From the NCBI GenBank assembly GCA_030152105.1, contig JASLIH010000595.1, positions 1 through 5,047 of the forward strand: a stretch of 5,047 nucleotides of DNA. Direction: 5' to 3'. Positions within the stretch are counted from its first letter, which is position 1, and every line of letters starts with the position of its first letter. The notes below the pieces were generated by a model. That model did not search any database and had not been told where the DNA came from. It saw nothing but the letters and a program-made list of their open reading frames with translations. Source of the DNA: Actinomycetes bacterium. GTDB lineage: Bacteria > Actinomycetota > CALGFH01. Of the stretch, positions 1 to 5,047 are shown one piece after another. A program made the position numbers and the translations under genes.

Positions 1-857
1 CCCTTCTCCCAGCCGTTGGCCACGATCATGGCGATGTGGCCCTGGGCGAACGCCTGGTCCTGCTTGAGCTCGTCGCCCTGCTTGTCAGCCCGCGAGCAGC
101 AGTCGACCAGCTGCTTGAGGGCGGTCAGCCCGGCCTGGGACTCGGGGCTGTCCAGCGTCCCGCGCCACTGGCCGCCGTCCTGGACGGCGATGTCGCCGCC
201 GTGGTCCCAGACGAAGGGGAGCGCCGCGTACCAGTACTTGCCGGGGAAGTAGAAGGCCGAGAACCGCTTGTCGGAGCCGAAGGTCGCCATCAGCTTCTCG
301 GCGTCCGCCTGGAGCTCCTCAAGGCTGGCCGGGGCCTGGGTGATGCCGGCCTTGGCCAACATGCTCTTGCGGTAGATGACGGCCCGGCTGCCGGCCAGGT
401 ACGGGGCGCAGACGAGCTTGCCGTCCATGGTGCAGGACTCGGTGAGCGACTGGAGCCAGGCCTGGTTGTTCTCGAAGTCGCCGCGGCTGCCGCTCAGGTC
501 CTGGAGCGCGCCGGCGGCGGCGTACTTGGAGACCAGGGTGTTGCCCAGCTCGACCACGTCCGGCGGGCTGGAGCCGGCGAAGGCGGCGTCGAGCTTGGTG
601 GTGATGTTGTTCCACTGCTGCAGCTCGACCTTGACGGTGTCGTTGGGGTGGGCCTTCTTCCACTCGGCGTTGACGGCGTCGACGACCTTGGGCGGGGCGC
701 TTCCCTCCATCAACCAGATGGTCATGGTACGGGGGCCCGACTGGGCGCTGGACTGGTCGCCTTTCTCGTCCGACCCCCCGCAGGCGGCCACCCCGAGGAC
801 CAGGGCGACGGCGAGGGCGAGGACGGCGGAGAGACGATGGCGGCGAGAGCTGGACAT
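1..857 (-). CDS. Sugar ABC transporter substrate-binding lipoprotein (C-terminus outside window)
   Basis: Extracellular solute-binding protein family 1, which captures a sugar outside the membrane and delivers it to an ABC permease. The first 285 residues are present. Residues 1-25 form a lipoprotein signal: basic MSSSRRHR, a hydrophobic stretch, then lipobox V-A-A-C with Cys26 as the predicted lipidated residue, followed by a polar linker (GGSDEKGDQSS). The mature domain starts with TMTIWLMEGSAPP (44-56), and PPDVVELGNT (98-107) is the usual strand and ligand-cleft motif. Further on come a Cys-flanked CTMDGKLVC segment and an FVWDHGGD motif. The ATG has a perfect AAGGAGG 7 bases upstream (865-871). 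It lies 33 bases after nagA on the same strand, so it is probably co-transcribed. Context suggests GlcNAc or chitooligosaccharides as ligand; this is inference, as the family binds many sugars. Permease genes would be expected beyond base 1. Confidence 0.93.
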   Translation of the reverse strand, partial: MSSSRRHRLSAVLALAVALVLGVAACGGSDEKGDQSSAQSGPRTMTIWLMEGSAPPKVVDAVNAEWKKAHPNDTVKVELQQWNNITTKLDAAFAGSSPPDVVELGNTLVSKYAAAGALQDLSGSRGDFENNQAWLQSLTESCTMDGKLVCAPYLAGSRAVIYRKSMLAKAGITQAPASLEELQADAEKLMATFGSDKRFSAFYFPGKYWYAALPFVWDHGGDIAVQDGGQWRGTLDSPESQAGLTALKQLVDCCSRADKQGDELKQDQAFAQGHIAMIVANGWEK

Positions 858-890
858 GGACCTTCCTCCTTGCTGCTGGGACGGCGGTGG

Positions 891-2099
891 CTAGTCGGGA
901 GGGGCGCGGCCGGCCGGGGCGGGCCGGCGGGGAAGGCGGTCGCCGCCGTGGACGACGGCGCCCTCGGCCACGGTCACCACCACCTCGAGGGAGGGGTCGA
1001 GCAGGACCAGGTCGGCGTCCTTGCCCGGCTCAAGGGTGCCCTTGACGTCGTCGACCCCGATGGCCTGGGCGGCGTTGCGGCTGGCCGCCGGCCACAGCTC
1101 GGTCAGGGGGCGGCCGGTGGCCGCCTGGAGGTTGTGCAGGGCCCGGTCGAGGGTGAGCACGCTGCCGGCCAGGGTCCCGTCGGCGAGGCGGATGGCGCCG
1201 TCCATGAAGAAGGCCGGTCGGCCCCCGACGGAGTAGGCGCCCTCAGACTGCCCGGTGGCCTGCAGGGCGTCGCTGACCAGGACCACGCCCTCGGCCCCTT
1301 TGGCCTGGACGAGCAGCCGCATGGCGGCCGGGTGGACGTGGACGTTGTCGGCGATCAGCTCGCAGCGAAGCTCGGGGACGACCAGGGCCGCGCCGAGCAG
1401 CCCCGGCTCACGGTGGCCGAGGGGGCGCATGGCGTTGAAGGCGTGGGTCACGTGGCGGACGCCGTCGGCGACGGCCTGGAGGGCCTGGTCGTAGGTGGCG
1501 TCGGTGTGGCCGGCGGACACGGTCACGCCCCGGGCCACGGCATCGGCGATCAGCCAGCGGTTCCGCTCGACCTCGGGGGCGAGGACGAGCACCCGCGCGA
1601 CCCCCGGGTCGAGCAGCCGGGCCGCCTCGGCACGGTCGGCCGGCCGGATGTGGGCGGGGTCCTGGGCCCCGGCCCGGACGGGGTTCAGGTAGGGACCCTC
1701 CAGGTAGGCGCCGAGGATGGTGGCGCCGCCGTCGACCGGACCGGCGACCGCCCGCACCGCCTCCAGGGCCCGCTCGGTGTCGCGGCCGCTCGCCGTCATG
1801 GTCGAGGGCAGCCAGGCGGTGACGCCGTGGCCGGCGAAGAAGCGGGCCATACGCTCTAGCCCGTCCGGGTCGGTGTCCATCACGTCCACCCCGACCGCCC
1901 CGTGGACGTGCAGGTCGATGAACCCGGGCATGGCCACCAGGCCGTCGGCGGCCAGCACGTCGGCTCCGGCGCCGGTCCCCGGCGGCGGCTCCCCCTGGCC
2001 CATGGCGGCGATCCGCCGCCCCTCGACCGCGATCCACCCTCGCGGCCACTCCCCACCCGGCGTGAGCACCCGGGCCCCGGTGACCAGCAGCCCGGTCAC
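891..2099 (-). CDS. nagA: N-acetylglucosamine-6-phosphate deacetylase NagA
   Basis: Cytoplasmic amidohydrolase-superfamily enzyme converting GlcNAc-6-phosphate to glucosamine-6-phosphate plus acetate, the committed step of GlcNAc catabolism. It has 402 residues, normal for the family. Visible motifs: PGFIDLHVHG (58-67, metal-site HxH with H64 and H66), LEGPYLNP with metal-ligand-type E134, SAGHTDATY with H198, THAFNAM with H219, DNVHVHP (251-257), VSDA with the presumed catalytic Asp at 277, LAGSVLTLD (310-318), and the closing KGTLEPGKDADLVLLD (353-368). The same frame is open back to 2291, but that extension is an Arg/Gly-rich, non-family sequence. The GTG at 2099 is preferred because it has GGGGAG 5 bases upstream and gives a family-like N-terminus (TGLLVTGARVL). 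This GTG overlaps the stop of the upstream 42-codon ORF (GTGA), implying translational coupling. The tail after about residue 388 is Pro/Arg-rich and probably disordered. Confidence 0.96.
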   Translation of the reverse strand: MTGLLVTGARVLTPGGEWPRGWIAVEGRRIAAMGQGEPPPGTGAGADVLAADGLVAMPGFIDLHVHGAVGVDVMDTDPDGLERMARFFAGHGVTAWLPSTMTASGRDTERALEAVRAVAGPVDGGATILGAYLEGPYLNPVRAGAQDPAHIRPADRAEAARLLDPGVARVLVLAPEVERNRWLIADAVARGVTVSAGHTDATYDQALQAVADGVRHVTHAFNAMRPLGHREPGLLGAALVVPELRCELIADNVHVHPAAMRLLVQAKGAEGVVLVSDALQATGQSEGAYSVGGRPAFFMDGAIRLADGTLAGSVLTLDRALHNLQAATGRPLTELWPAASRNAAQAIGVDDVKGTLEPGKDADLVLLDPSLEVVVTVAEGAVVHGGDRLPRRPAPAGRAPPD

Positions 2100-2224
2100 G
2101 AGAGCTCCCCGCCGGCGGCCACGCTGCCCGCGACCAGCCGGGCCGCCTCCTCCAGCGGCTCGCCCTGGGTCGCGGCGGCCTCGCCGTGCGCGTGTCGTGC
2201 GGCGTCGACGGAGCGGTCGAGCAT
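2096..2224 (-). pseudogene. 42-codon ORF resembling a truncated SIS-domain (UPF0309-like) N-terminus, coupled to nagA
   Basis: This short ORF precedes nagA. It starts at an ATG with an excellent Shine-Dalgarno (GGGGAGG, 2231-2237, 6-base spacer) and ends in a TGA overlapping the nagA GTG by 4 bases. Its product begins MLDRSVDAARHAHGEAA, continues with an amphipathic helix (LEEAARLVAGSVAAGG) and stops at ELS. This resembles, from memory, the first 40 or so residues of SIS-domain phosphosugar-binding/isomerase proteins of the UPF0309 type, where the helix and AAGG turn lead into an FGTGHS phosphate loop. Here that loop and the remaining ~200 residues are absent in all frames, because nagA begins at once. 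The simplest inference is an internal deletion of a SIS gene that kept its start and ribosome site. Alternatives are a genuine small protein or a leader peptide that couples translation into nagA. Translation is well supported; homology is moderate. Confidence 0.6.
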
Positions 2225-2230
2225 CCGCGT

Positions 2231-2237
2231 CCTCCCC
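2231..2237 (-). promoter_or_regulatory. Shine-Dalgarno GGGGAGG of the 42-codon ORF
   Basis: GGGGAGG on the minus strand lies 6 bases before the ATG at 2224. It is the strongest ribosome site upstream of nagA and decides that ribosomes enter the operon at the short ORF rather than at the far-upstream open frame of nagA (in-frame start at 2291, which lies in the -35 element). Confidence 0.75.
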
Positions 2238-2262
2238 GAGTCGGGCCCTGCCAGTGAATGGG

Positions 2263-2291
2263 ACGGTAAAGTGGCCTAGTCCAGTTGTCAA
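2263..2291 (-). promoter_or_regulatory. Operon promoter, -35 TTGACA / -10 TACCGT
   Basis: On the minus strand a perfect TTGACA (2286-2291) is followed by a 17-base spacer and TACCGT (2263-2268), which fits the TAnnnT actinobacterial -10 pattern. Transcription would start near 2255-2257, giving a leader of about 30 bases that includes the strong Shine-Dalgarno of the short ORF. The spacer is almost exactly filled by a dre-like operator, so a bound DasR-type repressor would block RNA polymerase. The assignment rests on sequence match and position only. Confidence 0.7.
2270..2285. promoter_or_regulatory. DasR/NagR-type operator (dre)
   Basis: A 16-base imperfect palindrome reads ACTGGACTAGGCCACT on the minus strand. 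Against the Streptomyces DasR consensus as I recall it (ACTGGTCTAGACCACT) it matches 14 of 16 positions, with the central CTAG core and both TGG/CCA arms intact. It lies in the divergent gap next to a DasR-like regulator, inside the spacer of the nagA-operon promoter and about 31-46 bases upstream of the regulator's start. One bound dimer could therefore repress both directions, relieved by GlcN-6-P or GlcNAc-6-P as known for DasR/NagR. Binding itself is inferred. Confidence 0.82.
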
Positions 2292-2302
2292 GCGGTTGAC
2301 GG

Positions 2303-2308
2303 TAGACT
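2303..2308 (+). promoter_or_regulatory. -10 element for a leaderless regulator transcript
   Basis: TAGACT (TAnnnT) lies 7 bases before the regulator ATG at 2316, so transcription would start at or next to the A of the ATG. No Shine-Dalgarno is visible in the preceding bases (TGTCGGC). This is the standard layout of actinobacterial leaderless genes. No good -35 is seen at 17 bases; that position (2280-2285) lies inside the dre-like operator. Confidence 0.5.
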
Positions 2309-2315
2309 TGTCGGC

Positions 2316-3080
2316 ATGACGGCACGCCGACGTGGAGCTCAGGTCGAGGCGCTCCCCCGCAAGCTCTCGTACACGAGGCCAAAGGGCGAGCAGCTCCAGG
2401 AGATCCTGGAGGGGGTGATCGCCGCCCTTCAGCCGGGGGCGCTGCTCCCCTCAGAGCGGCTGCTGGCCGACCGCTACGGGGTCGCCCGGGCGACCGTCAC
2501 CCAGGCCGTGGAGGGCCTGGCCTCCCGCGGCCTGGTCTACCGGGTCCACGGCAGCGGCACCTTCGTGGCCGAGCCCAAGTTCCGCCAGCCCCTCACCCTG
2601 ACCTCCTTCACCGAGGACATGCGGGCCAGAGGCATGACCCCGGGCTCGGTGGTCCGCAGCCAGGCCGTGGTCCCGGCCAGCGAGGTCGTCGCCCGGCACC
2701 TGGCCATCGTCCCCGGCAGCCCGGTCGTCCACCTGGAGCGGGTCCGCACCGCCGACGGCGAGCCGATGGCCCTGGAGCGCACCCACCTCCCAGCCCAACG
2801 GCTCCCCGGCCTCGAGTCGGCCGACCTGACCGACGCCTCCCTCTACGAGCTGCTCGAGCGCACCTGGGACGTCCGCGTGGCCGACGCCGACCAGTGGGCC
2901 AGCGTCGTCCGCCTCACCACCGACGAGGCCGCCATCCTCCAGGTCGACGCCGACCAGCCAGCCCTGCTGTTCCAGCGCCTCACCCGCGACCCCGTCGGCG
3001 CCCCGATCGAGTACGTCCGTTCCCTCTACCGCGGCGACCGCTACGAGGTCCACACCCGCCTGGAACGCCGCGACGGCTAA
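2316..3080 (+). CDS. dasR: GntR-family (HutC/DasR/NagR-type) transcriptional regulator
   Basis: Cytoplasmic DNA-binding regulator of amino-sugar uptake and catabolism, 254 residues, about the length of DasR. Residues ~22-86 form the GntR winged helix: LLPSERLLADRYGVARATVTQAVEGLASRGLV is the helix-turn-helix, then the wing HGSGTFVAEP (79-87). Residues ~92-250 form a UTRA effector domain starting LTLTSFTEDMRARGMTP, with ERVRTADGEPMALERTHL (141-158), SLYELL (175-180) and the closing IEYVRSLYRGDRYEV (231-245). These segments closely resemble those of DasR and B. subtilis NagR, whose ligands are GlcN-6-P and GlcNAc-6-P. The divergent nagA operon and the dre-like site between them support the same role here. 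Recognition helix residues differ somewhat from S. coelicolor DasR (ATVTQAV rather than TTVRQAL). The start at 2316 is favoured by the leaderless-type -10. Orthology to dasR, rather than a paralogue, is inferred. Confidence 0.93.
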   Translation: MTARRRGAQVEALPRKLSYTRPKGEQLQEILEGVIAALQPGALLPSERLLADRYGVARATVTQAVEGLASRGLVYRVHGSGTFVAEPKFRQPLTLTSFTEDMRARGMTPGSVVRSQAVVPASEVVARHLAIVPGSPVVHLERVRTADGEPMALERTHLPAQRLPGLESADLTDASLYELLERTWDVRVADADQWASVVRLTTDEAAILQVDADQPALLFQRLTRDPVGAPIEYVRSLYRGDRYEVHTRLERRDG

Positions 3081-4159
3081 CCCGGGTCCCGCCCCCAGCC
3101 CTCCTGCTCCGGTGGCCGGGCGACCGGGACCGGGGCGGTGAGCTTCGAGGTGCCGGGCAGTGTCTGGTGGAGGCCGAAGCGGTGGAGGACGCCGAGGTCG
3201 AGGAAGCGGGTGATGGCGGAGACCTGCTCGCCGTCCAGGGTGAGCACGATCAGCCCGGCGGCCTGCGCGATCGGCGCCCGCGGGGAGTTGAGGTAGCAGC
3301 CGAAGGCGGGCTGGGTGTTGGCGCGCGTCGCCACCAGCCGGAACCGGCGTCCACCGCGCCAGGCGGCGCTGGCGCGCAGGAACGACGCGATCGCCGCCGC
3401 GCCCTGGTACTGGTGCGGGGCCGGGGGCATGGTGAGCCACGCATCGTCGGTCAGCAGCCCGACGAGGCTGTCGACGTCGTCGGCCTGGAACGCGTCGGCG
3501 AAGCGTCGCGTGAGCTCGCGTTCGCGCGCCGAGTGGGGCGGTGGTGTCCGCTGGCGACCCGCGGTTGGACGGCGCTGGGCGAGGGTCGCCCGCGCACGCC
3601 GCAGGGCACCCTTGACTGCAGCCTCGCTGCTGTCGAGGATGCCCGCCACCTCCGCGGTGTGGAAGCCGAGCACGTCGCGCAGGACCAGCGCGGCCCGCTG
3701 GCGCGGCGGCAGCTGCTGGAGCCCGGCGACAAAGGCCAGCTCGATCGCCTCCCTGGCCTGGTAGCGCGCCTCCGGCCCGGGCGCGGCGTCGGGAATCCCC
3801 TCCAGCAGCAGGTCCGGGTAGGGCTGCAGCCAGGTCGGCTCACCGTACCGGGTGGGCGCAGGCGCCTCGAACGGGGCGACCGGCGCCGGTGGCGGCCGCC
3901 GCCTGGCGTCTCGCAGGGCATTGATGCAGCGGTTGGACGCGATGCGGTACAGCCACGCCCGCAGCGAAGACCGTCCCTCGAAGCGGGCCAGGCCGCGCCA
4001 GGCCGCCACCAGCGTCTCCTGCAGCACGTCCTCCGCGTCCTGCACCGAGCCGAGGATCCGGTAGCAGTGCAGCTGCAGCTCGCGCCGGTAGGGGTCGGTG
4101 AGCTCGCGAAACGCCTGCTGGTCTCCCGCTCGGGCGCGGGCCAGGGTGGGCTCGCTCAT
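3077..4159 (-). CDS. ECF RNA polymerase sigma factor with C-terminal SnoaL-like domain (SigG/SigX5-like)
   Basis: Alternative sigma factor directing RNA polymerase to a private regulon; 360 residues. Sigma region 2 spans about 20-88 (DPYRRELQLHCYRILGS, DAEDVLQETLVAAWRGL, SLRAWLYRIASNRCINALRD). A Pro-rich linker with PTWLQPYPDLLLEGIPD (108-124) follows. Sigma region 4 spans ~137-194 (LQQLPPRQRAALVLRDVLGF, then the helix-turn-helix HTAEVAGILDSSEAAVKGALRRAR). Residues ~211-330 are a SnoaL/NTF2-like domain (RFADAFQADDVDSLVGLL, MPPAPHQYQG, ITRFLDLGVLHRFGL). This order matches M. tuberculosis SigG-type factors (TIGR02960 family), where the fused domain is thought to replace a separate anti-sigma factor. 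The ATG at 4159 has GGGAAGA about 8 bases upstream; the frame stays open farther but without family sequence. Residues 333-360 form an unusual Pro-rich tail. Target promoters are unknown. Confidence 0.93.
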   Translation of the reverse strand: MSEPTLARARAGDQQAFRELTDPYRRELQLHCYRILGSVQDAEDVLQETLVAAWRGLARFEGRSSLRAWLYRIASNRCINALRDARRRPPPAPVAPFEAPAPTRYGEPTWLQPYPDLLLEGIPDAAPGPEARYQAREAIELAFVAGLQQLPPRQRAALVLRDVLGFHTAEVAGILDSSEAAVKGALRRARATLAQRRPTAGRQRTPPPHSARERELTRRFADAFQADDVDSLVGLLTDDAWLTMPPAPHQYQGAAAIASFLRASAAWRGGRRFRLVATRANTQPAFGCYLNSPRAPIAQAAGLIVLTLDGEQVSAITRFLDLGVLHRFGLHQTLPGTSKLTAPVPVARPPEQEGWGRDPG

Positions 4160-4205
4160 CACCACATCTTCCCATCGCTGGCTCCGGTCCGTTCTCGCCG
4201 GCGGC

Positions 4206-4227
4206 GGTGTCGTAACGACCTGACACC
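4206..4227. repeat. Nested inverted repeat in the divergent sigma/SnoaL gap
   Basis: Outer arms GGTGTC (4206-4211) and GACACC (4222-4227) enclose a perfect 11-base palindrome GTCGT-A-ACGAC (4209-4219). The element sits about midway in the 96-base gap between two divergent starts, 28 bases before the SnoaL GTG and 47 bases before the sigma ATG. Its place suits an operator or an overlapping promoter; TAACGA (4213-4218) could serve as a plus-strand -10. No regulator family is recognised, so its function is open. Confidence 0.45.
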
Positions 4228-4255
4228 CCAACGACCGGCTCCTGGAGGGACAACC

Positions 4256-4627
4256 GTGACCCGAGATCCCAGCCCCGCGCTGTCGGTGGCCCTGGCCTAC
4301 TACCACGCCTGGACCGGGAAGGATATCGACCGGGCGATGACCCACGTCGCTGACGACGTCGTGTGCGAGGCGCCGGCCGGCCGGGTCGACGGGGTGGAGG
4401 GGCTCCGGCAGTTCATGGCGCCGTTCGCGCGGATGCTGACCGGCTCCGAGCTGATCGCCGCGTTCGGGGACGACGACACCGCCCTGCTGATGTACAACCC
4501 CCACACCACGCTGGTCCAGGACGCCCCGAGCGCCGAACGCTTCACGGTCAAGGACGGCAGGATCGTCCACAGCCTGCTGGTCTTCGACCGGACCCCGTTC
4601 GATGCCGCCAGGCGCGCAGCGACCTAA
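4256..4627 (+). CDS. Small SnoaL/NTF2-like family protein
   Basis: A 123-residue single-domain protein of the cone-shaped NTF2/SnoaL fold. Visible family features: an N-terminal helix ALAYYHAWTGKDIDRAMTHV (9-28) ending in DDVVCEAP (33-40), the VDGVEGLRQFM helix (44-54), then strands DTALLMYNPHTTLV (74-87) and ERFTVKDGRIVHSLLVFD (94-111). No signal peptide or membrane segment is seen, so it is cytoplasmic. The GTG start has GGAGGGA 5 bases upstream (4244-4250). Members range from polyketide cyclases and isomerases to non-catalytic ligand binders, and nothing here fixes a substrate. It diverges from a sigma factor that carries the same fold at its C-terminus, which suggests but does not prove a functional link. 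The gene converges on mnmA, with 62 bases between the stop codons. Confidence 0.85.
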   Translation: MTRDPSPALSVALAYYHAWTGKDIDRAMTHVADDVVCEAPAGRVDGVEGLRQFMAPFARMLTGSELIAAFGDDDTALLMYNPHTTLVQDAPSAERFTVKDGRIVHSLLVFDRTPFDAARRAAT

Positions 4628-4689
4628 GGCCAACCGCGCGGCCGGCATGGCGACACCCGCGACGCGCACCGCAGACTGCTGGCTGGCTG

Positions 4690-5047
4690 CTAGCGCGTGA
4701 GGAGGTCGCCCCCGCGGCTGGTGGTGGAAACGGTGCCGCCGCCGAGGACCAGGTCGCCGTCGTACAGCACCCCGGCCTGCCCGGGGGCGACGGCGTCGAC
4801 CGGCTCATCCAGCTCCAGCCGGACCCTGCCTCCCGGGCGACGAGCCGGGATGCCTCCCCGGGGTCCTGCGGGTCCCCCGGGGGGAACGGGATCCAGGGGG
4901 ACGACTCGGCAGCCGACCTCGGTGCCGTGGGCGCGGAGGCGGACCTTGGCCCTGCCAGGGCGCAGGGGGCGGCCGTCGGTGGCGGTGGCCTGTTCCAGCT
5001 CGATGGTGGTGATGGCCAGCTCGGCCCGCTCCCCCACCACGACCCGG
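4690..5047 (-). CDS. mnmA: tRNA-uridine 2-sulfurtransferase MnmA, C-terminal part
   Basis: MnmA thiolates U34 at C2 in the anticodons of tRNA-Lys, -Glu and -Gln, using sulfur relayed from a cysteine desulfurase. Only the last ~118 residues lie in the window; the frame runs off at 5047 with no real start inside. Visible are VVGERAEL near the edge, a segment (AKVRLRAHGTEVGCRVV) of the C-terminal beta-barrel, and the family's closing signature LDEPVDAVAPGQAGVLYDGDLVLGGGTV. The catalytic cysteines and PP-loop lie outside the window. A Gly/Pro/Arg-rich loop coded at about 4828-4890 separates two barrel strands and looks longer than usual for this spot. The gene ends in TAG and converges on the SnoaL gene. 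The family call rests mainly on the APGQAxVLYDG signature. Confidence 0.88.
   Translation of the reverse strand, partial: RVVVGERAELAITTIELEQATATDGRPLRPGRAKVRLRAHGTEVGCRVVPLDPVPPGGPAGPRGGIPARRPGGRVRLELDEPVDAVAPGQAGVLYDGDLVLGGGTVSTTSRGGDLLTR

Noticed and set aside
195..215. dre-like GTGGTCCCAGAC within the lipoprotein gene
   Set aside because: It needs an inserted base to align with the DasR core, lacks the second arm and lies in coding sequence.
36..1859. 607-codon open frame on the plus strand
   Set aside because: It lies antisense to the substrate-binding lipoprotein and nagA, whose protein motifs are clear. Its translation is Gly/Val/Ala/Asp-rich shadow sequence with no family motif, as expected from strong GC third-position bias.
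2100..2291. N-terminal extension of NagA to the in-frame start at 2291
   Set aside because: It would start inside the -35 box and adds 64 Arg/Gly-rich residues unlike NagA. The coupled 42-codon ORF in another frame explains this stretch better.
2451..3440. 329-codon minus-strand open frame
   Set aside because: It is antisense to the GntR regulator and out of frame with the sigma gene; no recognisable domain.
2894..4627. 577-codon open frame on the plus strand ending with the SnoaL gene
   Set aside because: Only the part from 4256 has family sequence and a ribosome site; the rest is antisense shadow of the sigma factor and out-of-frame regulator sequence.
4160..4669. N-terminal extension of the sigma factor to 4669
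   Set aside because: The extra residues are antisense to the SnoaL gene and match no sigma domain. The ATG at 4159 has a Shine-Dalgarno and begins just before region 2.
4628..4689. Possible bidirectional terminator between the SnoaL gene and mnmA
   Set aside because: Only short GC palindromes such as GGCCGGC-type runs are present; I see no convincing stem-loop or T-run.

Overview
The window is very GC-rich with strong G/C third-position bias, has Shine-Dalgarno motifs of the AGGAGG/GGGGAGG type, GTG starts, one probable leaderless gene, and gene families typical of Actinomycetota (a DasR-like GntR regulator, and an ECF sigma factor with a C-terminal SnoaL domain). An actinobacterial chromosome is the best reading; I cannot name the genus. 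Every real gene has a long shadow ORF on the other strand, as expected at this GC content.

Left half (1 to about 3080): an amino-sugar (N-acetylglucosamine/chitin-derived) locus. A minus-strand operon runs leftward: a 42-codon ORF that looks like the amputated N-terminus of a SIS-domain phosphosugar protein, then nagA (N-acetylglucosamine-6-phosphate deacetylase) overlapping it by 4 bases, then a sugar ABC-transporter substrate-binding lipoprotein that leaves the window at base 1. Diverging from it on the plus strand is a GntR/HutC regulator of the DasR/NagR type. The short gap between them holds a near-consensus DasR operator (dre) filling the spacer of a promoter with a perfect TTGACA -35 box. 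This is a self-consistent circuit: regulator, operator, uptake and first catabolic step.

Right half (3077 to 5047): an ECF sigma factor gene with a fused SnoaL/NTF2-like domain reads leftward and overlaps the regulator tail-to-tail by 3 bases at the stop codons. It diverges from a small free-standing SnoaL/NTF2-like protein gene across a 96-base gap with a nested inverted repeat. At the right edge, the C-terminal part of mnmA (tRNA U34 2-thiouridylase) reads leftward and converges on the SnoaL gene. These genes have no evident link to the amino-sugar locus.

I see no rRNA, tRNA, CRISPR, insertion sequence or attachment site. No intergenic stretch exceeds 100 bases. The most interesting items are the SIS-like remnant coupled to nagA and the operator/promoter architecture. 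I do not see a clearly undescribed multi-gene system.
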